A stretch of DNA of 46,008 bases, taken from positions 1-46,008 of the forward strand of contig NZ_FODS01000027.1 of the NCBI RefSeq assembly GCF_900110425.1, read 5' to 3'. The notes beneath the pieces were generated by a model that was not told the DNA's origin, searched no databases, and saw only the letters and a program-made list of their open reading frames with translations. Origin of the DNA: Salinihabitans flavidus. GTDB taxonomy: Bacteria > Pseudomonadota > Alphaproteobacteria > Rhodobacterales > Rhodobacteraceae. This document shows, one piece after another, positions 27,748-36,835 of this stretch. The position numbers were made by a program, and so were the translations under genes. Position 1 is the first letter of the stretch; each line of letters opens with the position of its first letter.

Positions 27748-27795
27748 CTACTATATATTGTGTGCCCTACAAGTTACCCACACAACTTGGAGCAA
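27748..27795 (-). promoter_or_regulatory. nrdJ: NrdR box and a degenerate second half-site upstream of nrdJ
   Basis: CTACTATATATTGTGT (27748-27763) differs at only two positions from the NrdR consensus ACACAATATATTGTGT. A second, weaker site beginning ACACAA lies at 27780-27795, 32 bp away, close to the three-turn spacing usual for paired NrdR boxes. NrdR is the ATP/dATP-sensing repressor of ribonucleotide reductases. Sites are visible; regulation is inferred from the family. Confidence 0.75.
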
Positions 27796-28022
27796 GATCG
27801 CCGGTCCGGTCAACGCCTTTATTTCGGATTCGCATGGTTTTTCCGGGTTGACCCACGACCGGGTTCTTGTCCCGCAATCGGTGCATTGCGATTCCAAAAG
27901 TTAACGCGCACGGCAGGAGGTGAATCCGACACACGAGCGTCGGACCCCAAACGCCTTGATTTATTGGAAAATCATCTTTGGGGCGTGGACCGATCCATAT
28001 TATCCACAACATCTGGGGATAA
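27774..28022. promoter_or_regulatory. DnaA-box-like sites in the nrdJ upstream region
   Basis: A perfect DnaA box TTATCCACA lies at 28000-28008. Five bases later TGGGGATAA (28014-28022) is its inverted one-mismatch partner. TTACCCACA (27774-27782), another one-mismatch match, overlaps the palindrome CAAGTT/AACTTG (27770-27789) next to the NrdR box. The 558-bp gap between nrdJ and tRNA-Pro contains no gene. DnaA is known to regulate ribonucleotide reductase genes in other bacteria, so transcriptional control of nrdJ is one reading. The other is a minor DnaA-binding locus. There are too few boxes to call an origin. Confidence 0.5.
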
Positions 28023-28121
28023 CCTGCTGCCAACCACCACATCTATGCGGCATCCGCGCAACACCCCGAGGCGCCCGGTGATTCTCTTCGGGCGGATGGT
28101 GTCCGTGCTCATGATGGAAAA

Positions 28122-28198
28122 TGGTCGGGGCGGCGAGATTCGAACTCACGACCCCCTGTACCCAAAACAGGTGCGCTACCAGACTGCGCTACGCCCCG
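28122..28198 (-). tRNA. tRNA-Pro(TGG)
   Basis: A 77-nt tRNA on the minus strand. The acceptor CGGGGCG pairs with CGCCCCG, discriminator A, encoded CCA at 28122-28124. The anticodon loop TTTGGGT within CCTGT/ACAGG gives anticodon TGG. The D-arm AGCGCAG-CTGGTAGCGCA-like section and T-arm GAGTTCGAATCTC are standard. It lies downstream of DUF192 on the same strand. Confidence 0.96.
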
Positions 28199-28246
28199 GA
28201 CCATGCTCGCGTTTAGCGCCGCGCCGAACGATTGAAAAGCGAAAAA

Positions 28247-28717
28247 TCACTCCTCGCAGGGCCAGGCCGCGTCGCTGGCCTCAATGCCGGGATGGCGCAG
28301 CTCGCTGCCGGGCGCGATGCCGAGAGATCCGGCCAGCCCGCCATTGATCTCCAGCACATATTGCACCGCCGCGCCGCCTTCGATGGGGGTTTCATCGCCC
28401 GGCGTCGCAGTGTCATGCACCCGCTGCACCACCCCCCGCGCGTCGGCGAAAATCATGTCGAGCGGAATAAGCGTGTTCTTCATCCAGAAGGCCACCCGTT
28501 GCGGACGCTCATAGATGAAGAGCATCCCGGCAGAGGACGGAAGATGCGCCCGCTCCATCAATCCGCGCGCGCGGGTCTGCGCGTCATCCGCGACCTCGAC
28601 CCGGAACCGGGCCTGTCCCCAGTCCCCGCGCACCCAGATCTCATCGGGTGCGCAGGCCGCAGAAGCCGCGCCGCTCAGGCCCGCCAGCACGAGTGCCCCA
28701 AGAACCAGCGCGCGCAC
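28247..28717 (-). CDS. DUF192 domain exported protein
   Basis: A 156-residue protein with a signal peptide (MRALVLGALVLAGLSGAASA) followed by one DUF192 domain. Conserved signatures are R-A-R-G-L-M-E-R, G-M-L-F-I-Y, F-W-M-K-N-T-L-I-P-L-D-M-I-F, and Y-V-L-E-I-N-G-G. The fold is a small beta-barrel of unknown biochemical role, found across bacteria and archaea. It starts four bases after the cold-shock gene stop, so the two are co-transcribed; this pairing makes a stress or envelope link possible but unproven. Confidence 0.88.
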   Translation of the reverse strand: MRALVLGALVLAGLSGAASAACAPDEIWVRGDWGQARFRVEVADDAQTRARGLMERAHLPSSAGMLFIYERPQRVAFWMKNTLIPLDMIFADARGVVQRVHDTATPGDETPIEGGAAVQYVLEINGGLAGSLGIAPGSELRHPGIEASDAAWPCEE

Positions 28718-28721
28718 CGGC

Positions 28722-29255
28722 TCAGGTCTCCGCCCGGGAGTCGAGCGCGCATTCCCACGCGCAGATTTCCGTCGCCATCCGCCCGCGCTTGCCTTCGATT
28801 ACACGCATGGACAGCGCCTCGCCCGGTTGCAGATCCGCAAGACCCGAACGGCGCAGAATCTCCACATGCACGAACACATCCTCCTCTCGTCCGAAGATAT
28901 TGGCGAACCCGAACCCTTTGGCCTTGTCGAACCACTTCACCCGCGCCGGCTGAAGCGGCGCGTTGCGGATCAGTTCGGGATCAATCTCCTGAAAATCGCT
29001 GAGCGGCACCTCGGTGGCGCTGATTGGCGGCTCGATACGGAACACCTCCACAGCTTGCACACCCCGGCTGGTTTCCTGCACCGCGATTTCAACCTGCGCG
29101 GCATCGGCCACCGAACTCTGCCCAAAGTTGCGCAACACATTCGCGTGCAAGAGAATATCCGGCCCACCCTCATTCGAGACCACAAAGCCAAACCCCTTGA
29201 TCGGGTCGAACCACTTCACCTGCCCGATGATTCGCGGGGCAGTTTTTTCATTCAT
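28722..29255 (-). CDS. Tandem cold-shock-domain protein
   Basis: A 177-residue protein with two cold-shock domains, each with the RNP1-like K-G-F-G-F signature. The first is G-Q-V-K-W-F-D-P-I-K-G-F-G-F near residues 11-25. The second is A-R-V-K-W-F-D-K-A-K-G-F-G-F, with F-V-H in RNP2 (E-D-V-F-V-H-V-E); the first domain has I-L-L-H instead. The start ATG 29255 has TAAGG eight bases upstream; a TTG two codons earlier is possible. It binds single-stranded RNA/DNA, probably as a chaperone. The AT-rich upstream gap contains the dyad ATGCA-CT-TGCAT. It is co-transcribed with DUF192. Confidence 0.93.
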   Translation of the reverse strand: MNEKTAPRIIGQVKWFDPIKGFGFVVSNEGGPDILLHANVLRNFGQSSVADAAQVEIAVQETSRGVQAVEVFRIEPPISATEVPLSDFQEIDPELIRNAPLQPARVKWFDKAKGFGFANIFGREEDVFVHVEILRRSGLADLQPGEALSMRVIEGKRGRMATEICAWECALDSRAET

Positions 29256-29349
29256 GCTCAAAGCCTTACCTTAGGTCACTTCACCCCCAACCCCGAACTC
29301 TTCTGCTGCAAAACTGAACGAACGGCAAGTAAATGTTACCAAATATTTC

Positions 29350-29361
29350 ATGCACTTGCAT
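29350..29361. promoter_or_regulatory. Dyad ATGCACTTGCAT upstream of the cold-shock gene
   Basis: ATGCA and TGCAT flank CT in a 12-bp perfect dyad, about 95 bp before the cold-shock start and just after the pdxH stop. A further perfect 13-bp palindrome, CGTGAATTTCACG (29371-29383), overlaps the pdxH stop. Either could be an operator or mRNA hairpin; no regulator is assigned. Confidence 0.3.
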
Positions 29362-29378
29362 TTGACGTGACGTGAATT

Positions 29379-29984
29379 TCACGGGCTCAGACGGGTGATT
29401 TCCCAAGCATCAGAGGGGCTTGCGCGCCGCCACTGGAACCTGTCGTGAAGACGATAGGCCCCGTCGGCCCAGAACTCAACCTCCACGGGAACAATGCGAA
29501 ACCCGCCCCAGTAGGGTGGACGGTGTGGCGCGGTGCCGTGGCGCGCCGTGACCCTGGCTACCTCCGCGAGAAGCGCACCCCGGCTGGAGAGCGGTTGTGA
29601 CTGCCGCGACGCCCATGCCCCCAGCCGGCTCTTGAGCGAGCGGGAGGAGAAATAGGCATCCGCCTGCGGCCCCTCCTCGCGCGTCACGGTTCCGCGCACC
29701 CGAATCTGGCGGCGCAGGCTTTTCCAGTGCATCACGAAGGCCGCCTTGCCGGTGTCGGCAAGCTCGCGGCCCTTGGCGCTTTCGTAATTGGTGTAGAAGA
29801 CGAAGGCCGCCTCCTCTATCTCCTTGAGCAGAACCATGCGCGCATTGGGCATCCCGTCTGCGTCCACCGTCGAGAGCGCTATCGCATTGGGATCGTTGGG
29901 CTCGCTCTTCTCGGCCTCCGCCAGCCAGGCCCGCGCAATGGCAAACGGATCGTCTCCGGCGAAAATCCCGTCTCTGTCGCTCAT
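29379..29984 (-). CDS. pdxH: Pyridoxamine 5'-phosphate oxidase
   Basis: A 201-residue FMN enzyme that oxidises pyridoxamine/pyridoxine 5'-phosphate to PLP. I use ATG 29984 ([20 protein letters not shown]); the open frame continues 80 codons upstream into the fabI promoter region. Motifs are [45 protein letters not shown], and the C-terminal R-L-H-D-R-F-x-W-R-R. Length is normal. It is divergent from fabI with a 121-bp shared promoter region. Confidence 0.95.
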   Translation of the reverse strand: MSDRDGIFAGDDPFAIARAWLAEAEKSEPNDPNAIALSTVDADGMPNARMVLLKEIEEAAFVFYTNYESAKGRELADTGKAAFVMHWKSLRRQIRVRGTVTREEGPQADAYFSSRSLKSRLGAWASRQSQPLSSRGALLAEVARVTARHGTAPHRPPYWGGFRIVPVEVEFWADGAYRLHDRFQWRRASPSDAWEITRLSP

Positions 29985-30105
29985 GCCATTCCCTTTTCGC
30001 TGCAGATGTAATCCTTTCCGTTCTAGGCTGCACCGCCCTTGATGCAATAGGGCGTATCGCCTAAAGCTGCCTCTTACGTATATGGGGACGGACGGAGTGG
30101 ACGGA

Positions 30106-30915
30106 ATGTCGAACCAACTGATGGCGGGCAAACGCGGCCTGATCATGGGACTTGCCAATGACAAGTCCATCGCCTGGGGCATCGCCCGCGCCTGCGCGGA
30201 GGCGGGTGCCGAGATGGCCTTCACCTACATGGGCGATCAATTCAAGAAACGGGTGAAACCGCTTGCCGATCAGCTTGGCGTGACACGGCTTTACGATTGC
30301 AATGTCTCGGATGAGGCCTCGATCGACGCCACCTTCGACGCGCTCAAGGCGGATCTGGGAGAGATCGACTTCATCGTGCACGCCATCGGCTTTTCCGACA
30401 AGAGCGAGCTGCGCGGCCGCTACCTGGAAACGAGCCGCGACAATTTCCTGATGACGATGGATGTGAGCTGCTACAGCTTCACCGCCGTGATGCAGCGCGC
30501 CGAAAAGATGATGCGTCCGGGCGGCAGCGCGCTCACCCTCACCTATTACGGCGCTGAACAGGTGATGCCGCATTACAACGTGATGGGCGTGGCCAAGGCG
30601 GCGCTTGAGGCATCGGTGAAATATCTGGCCGAGGATCTGGGCAAGGACGGCATTCGCGTCAACGCCATCTCCGCCGGTCCGATCAAGACGCTGGCCGCCT
30701 CCGGCATTGGCGATTTCCGCTATATCCTGAAGTGGAACGAGCTGAATTCGCCGCTGCGCCGCAACGTGACGATTGACGATGTGGGCAAATCGGCGCTCTA
30801 CATCCTGTCGGATCTGGCCTCCGGCGTGACGGGCGAGACGCTGCATGTCGACGCGGGCTATCACATCGTCGGCATGAAGGCGGTCGATGCCCCCGACATC
30901 GACGCAACCTCCTGA
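30106..30915 (+). CDS. fabI: NADH-dependent enoyl-ACP reductase
   Basis: A 269-residue short-chain dehydrogenase catalysing the last reduction of each fatty-acid elongation cycle. I prefer ATG 30106 ([18 protein letters not shown]) with GGAG upstream; ATG 30082 would add eight residues. Family hallmarks are [18 protein letters not shown], and the catalytic pair [11 protein letters not shown] (Tyr-x6-Lys), followed by [19 protein letters not shown]. It is the first gene of a plus-strand run with an exporter and gpt. Confidence 0.96.
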   Translation: MSNQLMAGKRGLIMGLANDKSIAWGIARACAEAGAEMAFTYMGDQFKKRVKPLADQLGVTRLYDCNVSDEASIDATFDALKADLGEIDFIVHAIGFSDKSELRGRYLETSRDNFLMTMDVSCYSFTAVMQRAEKMMRPGGSALTLTYYGAEQVMPHYNVMGVAKAALEASVKYLAEDLGKDGIRVNAISAGPIKTLAASGIGDFRYILKWNELNSPLRRNVTIDDVGKSALYILSDLASGVTGETLHVDAGYHIVGMKAVDAPDIDATS

Positions 30916-30930
30916 GCCCGGAATAGAGCA

Positions 30931-31527
30931 TTGGACGCAGCTTCGCTCATAGCCTTCAACCTCGCGGTGCTTGGCGCATTGGCCTCGCCCGGTCCCGCGG
31001 TCGTGGCGATGCTGCGCGCCGCATTGTCGGGCGGGCGCAGGACGGGATTGGCCTGCGGTCTGGGCCTTGCGCTCGGGGCGCTGAGCTGGAGCGCCCTGGC
31101 CGTGCTGGGGCTGACGGCGCTGTTCGCAGTTGCTCCCTGGGCCTTCATGACGCTGAAACTGTGCGGGGCGGCCTATCTGATCTGGCTGGCGGTATCGCTC
31201 TGGCGAAACGCCGACGCCGCCGCCGACGCCAAAGCGCCGGGGGGCGTGAACGGGTTTCGGCTCGGACTGCTGACCAACTGGGCCAATCCCAAGGCGGTGG
31301 TTTTCATCGCGGCCATTTTCACCACCGTGTTTCCGGCGATGCCCACCGGCTCCGAGGCGTTGCTGGTTCTGGGCAATCATCTGGCGCTGGAATTGGTGTT
31401 CTACACCCTGCTCACGATGGGCCTGACCATACCCGCAATCCAACGCGCCTATCTGAAATTCAAGTCCGTGTTCGACCGGGCGGCGGCAGCCGTTCTTGGT
31501 GCAATGGCACTGCGAGTCGCAACCTGA
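30931..31527 (+). CDS. LysE/RhtB family amino-acid exporter
   Basis: A 198-residue membrane protein with about six hydrophobic segments. The start appears to be TTG 30931, 15 bp after fabI, giving [13 protein letters not shown]. The S-P-G-P-A re-entrant motif in the first helix, the G-x-x-x-G-x-x-x-G pattern of helix two, and the later [14 protein letters not shown] define the family. These proteins export lysine, threonine, homoserine lactone or similar metabolites; the substrate here is unknown. The ribosome site is weak, so translation may be coupled to fabI. Confidence 0.87.
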   Translation: MDAASLIAFNLAVLGALASPGPAVVAMLRAALSGGRRTGLACGLGLALGALSWSALAVLGLTALFAVAPWAFMTLKLCGAAYLIWLAVSLWRNADAAADAKAPGGVNGFRLGLLTNWANPKAVVFIAAIFTTVFPAMPTGSEALLVLGNHLALELVFYTLLTMGLTIPAIQRAYLKFKSVFDRAAAAVLGAMALRVAT

Positions 31528-31573
31528 TCGTCCACACCACCATCCGCTGCCTGCCAGACCGAAAGGATCACCC

Positions 31574-32077
31574 ATGAGCGAACGCCTGCCGCACGAAAAG
31601 GGGTTTCACATAAGCTGGGACCAGATTCACCGCGACAGCCGCGCGCTCGCCTGGCGGTTACAGGGCTTCGGCCCCGAGGACGGAAGCTGGCGAATGGTGG
31701 TGGCGATCACGCGCGGCGGCATGGCCCCGGCGATGATCGTCGCGCGGGAGCTGGACATCCGCACCGTCGACACGATCAGCGTGAAGTCCTATCACCACCA
31801 GTCGCAGGGCGAGGCGCAGGTGCTCAAGTTCCCCGACGCCGGCCTCATGGGCGATGGTGCGGGGGTGCTGATCGTCGACGACCTCGTGGACAGCGGCAAG
31901 ACGCTGCAACTTGTGCGCAACCTCTATCCGCGCGCGCATTTCGCCACCGTCTATGCCAAGCCCGAGGGGCGGGAGCAGGTCGATACTTTCATCACCGAGG
32001 TGAGCCAGGACACATGGATCTTCTTTCCGTGGGATATGGCGCTGCAATATGTGGAACCCTATCGCGGCACCGACTGA
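31574..32077 (+). CDS. gpt: Xanthine phosphoribosyltransferase
   Basis: A 167-residue purine salvage enzyme that makes XMP/GMP from xanthine/guanine and PRPP. ATG 31574 follows AAAGGA and gives [19 protein letters not shown]. The PRPP-binding loop [20 protein letters not shown], and the hood region A-K-P-E-G-R then W-I-F-F-P-W-D match E. coli Gpt. It is about 5 kb from guaB, so both feed GMP, but they are not in one operon. Confidence 0.95.
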   Translation: MSERLPHEKGFHISWDQIHRDSRALAWRLQGFGPEDGSWRMVVAITRGGMAPAMIVARELDIRTVDTISVKSYHHQSQGEAQVLKFPDAGLMGDGAGVLIVDDLVDSGKTLQLVRNLYPRAHFATVYAKPEGREQVDTFITEVSQDTWIFFPWDMALQYVEPYRGTD

Positions 32078-32125
32078 TCCGGCGCCAAGGACAGCTTTAC
32101 CGACTTCGCAATCAGGATTCGCCCG

Positions 32126-33295
32126 ATGACCCAGACGCGGACCGCCGCCAGCTTCGCCCCGCCCGTGATGGAGGCACGCCGCTGGCTCGACGGTGTGGAT
32201 TTCCCCGCCGATCGCCCGCTGATCAACGTCAGCCAGGCCGCGCCCGTCGCCCCACCCCCCGAAGCCTTGCGCCGCCACATCGCCGAGACCGCGCTGCATG
32301 TGCCCGAGGCGCATCTTTATGGCCCCGTTCTCGGCCTGCCGGACCTGCGCGAGGAACTGGCGGCGCAGTGGTCGGCGGCCTATGGCGGCGCGATCGCACC
32401 CGCGCATGTCGCCATCACCTCGGGCTGCAATCAGGCGTTCTGCGCGGCCATCGCCGCCCTGACCGGACAGGGCGACGAGGTGATCCTCCCGACCCCGTGG
32501 TACTTCAATCACAAGATGTGGCTCGACATGGCCGGGGTGGGCGCCGTGCCGCTGCCCACCGACGCGGCGCTGCTGCCCGATCCCGACCGCGCCGCCTCCC
32601 TGATCACGGACCGCACCCGCGCCATCGTGCTGGTCACGCCCAACAACCCCGGCGGCGTGGAATATCCCGCCGATCTGGTCCGCGCCTTCTTCGATCTGGC
32701 CCGCGCGCACGGGCTGGCGCTGATCGTGGATGAAACCTACCGCGATTTCGACTCCCGCAGCGGCGCGCCGCACGATCTGTTCGCCGACCCGGGCTGGGCT
32801 GACACGCTCATCCACCTTTACTCCTTCTCCAAGGCGTACCGGCTGACCGGGCACCGCGTCGGCGCCCTGATCGCCGGCCCCGAGCGGCTGGCGGAGGTGG
32901 AGAAGTTCCTCGATACGGTGACGATCTGCCCCAATCAGCTTGCACAGCACGCGGCGCTCTGGGGGATGCGCAACCTTGGCCCGTGGCTGGCCGGGGAACG
33001 CGGCGAGATTCTGGACCGCCGCGCCGCGATTGCCGAGAACATGCCGCGCCTCGCCGCGCAGGGCTGGCGCCTGATGGGCGTGGGCGCCTATTTCGCCTAT
33101 CTCGAACACCCCTTCGACATGCCTTCGGACACGCTGGCCCGCGATCTTGTCGCACGCGCGCATGTGCTCACCCTGCCCGGCACCATGTTCACGCCCGCAG
33201 GCGATGCCGCCGGCGCGCGCGCGTTGCGCATCGCCTTCGCCAACGTGGACCGCGCCGGGATTGCCACGCTCTTCGACCGGCTCGCCAATCTCTAG
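32126..33295 (+). CDS. PLP-dependent class I/II aminotransferase
   Basis: A 389-residue fold-type I aminotransferase. Features are I-N-V-S-Q-A-A-P-V near residue 36, T-S-G-C-N-Q-A-F for phosphate binding, V-T-P-N-N-P-G-G-V with the Asn/Pro pair, D-E-T-Y-R-D-F (the Asp that contacts the pyridine nitrogen), and S-F-S-K-A-Y-R-L-T-G-H-R-V-G with the Schiff-base lysine. The substrate amino acid cannot be read. It lies 48 bp after gpt in the same direction and may be co-transcribed. Confidence 0.92.
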   Translation: MTQTRTAASFAPPVMEARRWLDGVDFPADRPLINVSQAAPVAPPPEALRRHIAETALHVPEAHLYGPVLGLPDLREELAAQWSAAYGGAIAPAHVAITSGCNQAFCAAIAALTGQGDEVILPTPWYFNHKMWLDMAGVGAVPLPTDAALLPDPDRAASLITDRTRAIVLVTPNNPGGVEYPADLVRAFFDLARAHGLALIVDETYRDFDSRSGAPHDLFADPGWADTLIHLYSFSKAYRLTGHRVGALIAGPERLAEVEKFLDTVTICPNQLAQHAALWGMRNLGPWLAGERGEILDRRAAIAENMPRLAAQGWRLMGVGAYFAYLEHPFDMPSDTLARDLVARAHVLTLPGTMFTPAGDAAGARALRIAFANVDRAGIATLFDRLANL

Positions 33296-33406
33296 GCGCA
33301 CGCCCTCAATTCGAAGGCACCCGGTCCGCCCCCTCTTGCTCCCCATCGACCTTGCGCGTAGGTATCGGCGCAGAGCGCATGACACAACGCCGCGACAGGG
33401 GGGCCC

Positions 33407-35248
33407 ATGTTCAAATCCAAACTTTCCAAGACCTTCGTCTGGATTCTCATGGGGCTTCTGATCCTCGGGCTGGGGGGCTTTGGCATCACCAATCTGGGCG
33501 GCACCGTGCGCACCGTCGGCACCGTCGGCGACAAGGATATCGACGTGGACGCCTATGCGCGCGAGATTCAGGAAGAAATGCGCGCGATCGAGGCGCAGTC
33601 CGGGCAATCCTTCACCTTCGAGCAGCTGCAATCCTTCGGCATGGATCGTGCCGTGCTCGACCGGCTGATCACACAGCGCGCGCTTGACCATGAAACCGAC
33701 CGTCTTGGCATCTCTCTCGGCGATGAGAACCTGCGCGAGCAGATCCTCAACATTTCCGCCTTTCAGGGGCTCGACGGCAGTTTCGACCGCGAGTCCTATC
33801 GTTTCGCCATTCAGCAGGCCGGGCTGAGCGAGAGCGAGTTCGAAAATTCGCTGCGCGAGGACTCCGCCCGCTCCTTGCTGCAAAGCGCGATCCTGTCGGG
33901 CACCACCATGCCCGAAACCTATATCGACACGCTCCTCACATATCTGGCCGAGCGGCGCGATTTTACGTGGACGCGCCTTGCGCCCGAAGACCTTCAGACC
34001 GCGGTTCTCGCCCCGACCGAGGCCGAGATCAAGGCGCACTACGAGGCGGAGATTGACAGCTTCACCCGTCCCGCCGCCAAGGACATCACCTATGCCTGGC
34101 TTTCGCCCGACATGATCCTTGACGACGTGGAGGTTTCCGAAGACGTCGTGCGCGCGCTCTACGAGGACCGCGAAGCGCAGTTCAACCGCCCCGAGCGCCG
34201 CCTGACCGAACGACTTGTCTTTGGCTCGATGGAAGAGGCGCGCGCCGCGCGGGGCCGGCTCGACCGTGGTGAGATCGGCTTTGACGCGCTGGTGGAAGAG
34301 CGCGGGCTGGAGCTGTCGGACATCGACCTTGGCGATGTGAGCGCCGCCGATCTGGGCCCGGCGTCCGAGGCAGTGTTCGACGCCGCTCCCGGAAGCATTG
34401 TCGGCCCGGTGCAATCGGATCTCGGCCCTGCGCTGTTCCGCATCAACGGCATTCTTGAAGCGCAGGAAACCCCCTTTGAAGAGGTACGCGACGATCTGCG
34501 CACCGAACTGGCCGCCGACCGCGCCCGCCGTGTCGTGGACAGCCGCATCGACGACATCGACGACCTGCTTGCCGCCGGCGCCACGCTCGAAGAGGTGGCG
34601 CGCGAAACCGACATGCAGCTTGGCCAGATCGCATGGCACGAGGGGGTCAGCGACGGCATCGCCGCCTATGACGGGTTCCGCTCCGCTGCCCAGGCGGTGC
34701 AGGACGACGATTTTCCGCAGATCGAACGGCTTGACGACGGCAGCATCTTTGCGCTGCGTCTCGATGCCGAACGCGCCGCGACACCAATCCCGCTCGAAGA
34801 CATCCGCGATGAGGTTGCCGCCGACTGGAAAGAAAGCGAAACCGTGGCCCGTCTTACCGAACAGGCCACGGACATCGCCAACCAGCTTAGTGAGGTGTCC
34901 GGCTTCACAGAACAGGGCCTGACCGCGCGCGAGGAAAAGGATCTGACCCGCAACGATTTCGTGCCCGACACGCCAGAGCGTTTTCTTGAGGAGGTTTTCG
35001 CCATGGACCTCGGCGAAATCCGCGTCATTCCCGCCGAAACATCCGTGTTCATTGCCCGGCTCGACGCGATTGAAGCGCCCGACGAGGATGATCCAGAGGT
35101 GCAGTCGCTGCGCAGCAATGTCCGCGAGCAGACCAACTCCGCCCTCGCGGAGGATATCTTCAACGCCTATGCCACGGCCATTCGCAACGCGGCCGGGGTC
35201 AGTATCAACCAAACCGCGCTGAATGCCGTGCACAGCCAGTTTCAGTAA
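33407..35248 (+). CDS. Membrane-anchored peptidyl-prolyl isomerase/foldase (PpiD/SurA-N type)
   Basis: A 613-residue periplasmic folding factor. One N-terminal membrane helix (F-V-W-I-L-M-G-L-L-I-L-G-L-G-G-F-G-I) anchors it, followed by a SurA-N-like chaperone region (V-G-D-K-D-I-D-V-D-A-Y-A-R-E). The middle has a parvulin-like section (R-L-T-E-R-L-V-F-G-S-M-E-E-A, then P-G-S-I-V-G-P-V-Q-S-D-L-G), and a long helical C-terminus follows. The parvulin core looks divergent, so isomerase activity may be weak. In Rhodobacteraceae such a gene commonly precedes trpE; here the start codon of trpE lies seven bases after its stop. Confidence 0.9.
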   Translation: MFKSKLSKTFVWILMGLLILGLGGFGITNLGGTVRTVGTVGDKDIDVDAYAREIQEEMRAIEAQSGQSFTFEQLQSFGMDRAVLDRLITQRALDHETDRLGISLGDENLREQILNISAFQGLDGSFDRESYRFAIQQAGLSESEFENSLREDSARSLLQSAILSGTTMPETYIDTLLTYLAERRDFTWTRLAPEDLQTAVLAPTEAEIKAHYEAEIDSFTRPAAKDITYAWLSPDMILDDVEVSEDVVRALYEDREAQFNRPERRLTERLVFGSMEEARAARGRLDRGEIGFDALVEERGLELSDIDLGDVSAADLGPASEAVFDAAPGSIVGPVQSDLGPALFRINGILEAQETPFEEVRDDLRTELAADRARRVVDSRIDDIDDLLAAGATLEEVARETDMQLGQIAWHEGVSDGIAAYDGFRSAAQAVQDDDFPQIERLDDGSIFALRLDAERAATPIPLEDIRDEVAADWKESETVARLTEQATDIANQLSEVSGFTEQGLTAREEKDLTRNDFVPDTPERFLEEVFAMDLGEIRVIPAETSVFIARLDAIEAPDEDDPEVQSLRSNVREQTNSALAEDIFNAYATAIRNAAGVSINQTALNAVHSQFQ

Positions 35249-35254
35249 CGACAG

Positions 35255-36766
35255 ATGGCCCTGACCCCGGACTTCGAGACCTTTCGCGCCGCCTATGACG
35301 CGGGGCGTCATCAGGTCGTCCACATCCGGCTGGCCGCCGATCTCGACACGCCGGTGTCACTGATGCTGAAATTGGCGGGCGCGGCGCGCGACGCCTTCAT
35401 GCTCGAGTCCGTGACAGGCGGAGAGGTGCGCGGGCGCTATTCGATCATCGGCATGAAGCCCGATCTGATCTGGCAATGCCACGGCACCACGAGCCGCATC
35501 AACCGGCAGGCCCGATTCGATCCCGCCGCCTTCGAGGAGGAACCGGGCGATCCGCTCGCCAATCTGCGCGCGCTCATCGGTGAAAGCCGGATCGACCTGC
35601 CCGATGATCTGCCGCAGGCCGCCGCCGGGCTTTTCGGCTATCTCGGCTATGACATGATCCGGCTCGTGGAGCATCTGCCGGACGTGAACCCCGACCCGCT
35701 CGGCCTGCCCGACGCCTGCCTGCTGCGCCCCTCGGTGGTGGCGGTACTCGATGGCGTGAAGGGTGAGGTGACGGTCGTCTCCCCCGCATGGGTGAGCGCG
35801 GGGCAATCGGCGCGCGCCGCCTATGCGCAGGCCGCCGAACGTGTGATGGACGCGGTGCGCGACCTCGAACGCGCCCTGCCGCAATCCAGCCGCGAGATGG
35901 GCGACGCGCAGGAAGTCGCGCCGCCCGTGTCGAACTTCACCAAGGAAGGCTACATGGCCGCCGTGGAAAAGGCGAAAGACTATATCTGCGCCGGCGATAT
36001 CTTTCAGGTCGTGCCCGCGCAGCGCTGGACACAGGCGTTCCCCCTGCCCCCCTTCGCGCTCTATCGCTCATTGCGGCGCACCAACCCCTCGCCCTTCATG
36101 TTCTATTTCAATTTCGGCGGCTTTCAGGTCGTCGGCGCCTCGCCCGAGATTCTCGTGCGGGTGTTCGGCGGCGAGGTGACGGTGCGCCCGATCGCGGGCA
36201 CCCGGCCGCGCGGCGCCACGCCGCAGGAGGACAAGGCGCTGGAGGCCGATCTTCTCGCCGATCCCAAGGAACGCGCCGAACATCTGATGCTGCTCGATCT
36301 GGGGCGCAACGACGTGGGGCGCGTCTCGCGGCCCGGCACCGTGCGCCCGACAGAGCAATTCATCATCGAACGCTATTCCCACGTCATGCACATCGTGTCG
36401 AACGTGGTGGGGGAGCTGTCACCCGGGCATGACGCGCTCTCGGCCTTCTTCGCGGGAATGCCCGCGGGCACCGTCTCGGGCGCGCCGAAGGTGCGGGCGA
36501 TGCAGATCATTGACGAGCTGGAGCCGGAAAAGCGCGGCATCTATGGCGGCGGTGTCGGTTATTTCAGCGCCGGCGGCGATATGGACATGTGCATCGCGTT
36601 GCGCACCGCACTGGTGAAGGATCGCAAGCTCTATATTCAGGCCGGCGGCGGCGTTGTCCACGACAGCGACCCGGAGGCCGAATACATGGAGACTGTGCAC
36701 AAATCGAACGCCATCCGCCGCGCCGCCGCCGATGCCGCGCGCTTTACCGGAAGCGGCAACGGCTAG
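35255..36766 (+). CDS. trpE: Anthranilate synthase component I
   Basis: A 503-residue enzyme converting chorismate to anthranilate, with ammonia from a TrpG partner. The N-terminal regulatory domain carries L-E-S-V-T-G-G-E-V-R-G-R-Y-S, the region that includes tryptophan feedback residues. The chorismate-binding domain has A-G-D-I-F-Q-V-V-P-A-Q-R, P-I-A-G-T-R-P-R-G, L-M-L-L-D-L-G-R-N-D-V-G-R, and G-A-P-K-V-R-A-M-Q-I-I-D-E-L-E. TrpG, trpD and trpC do not follow; the convergent coiled-coil gene is next. The split of trpE from the other trp genes is therefore real or lies elsewhere in the genome. Confidence 0.96.
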   Translation: MALTPDFETFRAAYDAGRHQVVHIRLAADLDTPVSLMLKLAGAARDAFMLESVTGGEVRGRYSIIGMKPDLIWQCHGTTSRINRQARFDPAAFEEEPGDPLANLRALIGESRIDLPDDLPQAAAGLFGYLGYDMIRLVEHLPDVNPDPLGLPDACLLRPSVVAVLDGVKGEVTVVSPAWVSAGQSARAAYAQAAERVMDAVRDLERALPQSSREMGDAQEVAPPVSNFTKEGYMAAVEKAKDYICAGDIFQVVPAQRWTQAFPLPPFALYRSLRRTNPSPFMFYFNFGGFQVVGASPEILVRVFGGEVTVRPIAGTRPRGATPQEDKALEADLLADPKERAEHLMLLDLGRNDVGRVSRPGTVRPTEQFIIERYSHVMHIVSNVVGELSPGHDALSAFFAGMPAGTVSGAPKVRAMQIIDELEPEKRGIYGGGVGYFSAGGDMDMCIALRTALVKDRKLYIQAGGGVVHDSDPEAEYMETVHKSNAIRRAAADAARFTGSGNG

Positions 36767-36835
36767 GCAGCGCCGCCGCGACACTCTCGCGGAGACCCTT
36801 TCGGGGACGGGCCCCGCCGAACGTCATGACAGCGA

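Noticed and set aside
27564-28121. Chromosomal replication origin
   Set aside because: There are only one perfect and two imperfect DnaA boxes, no AT-rich unwinding block, and no dnaA, hemE, parAB or gidA neighbours. Promoter control of nrdJ explains the sites more simply.
27564-28121. Cobalamin riboswitch for the B12-dependent nrdJ
   Set aside because: I looked for the B12-box core and saw none on the nrdJ strand. The NrdR box gives a better regulatory explanation.
31658-35323. A 1221-codon open frame on the minus strand
   Set aside because: It lies wholly antisense to gpt, the aminotransferase and the PpiD-like gene. Its translation is Gly/His/Arg-rich with no domain pattern. Long antisense frames are expected in high-GC DNA.
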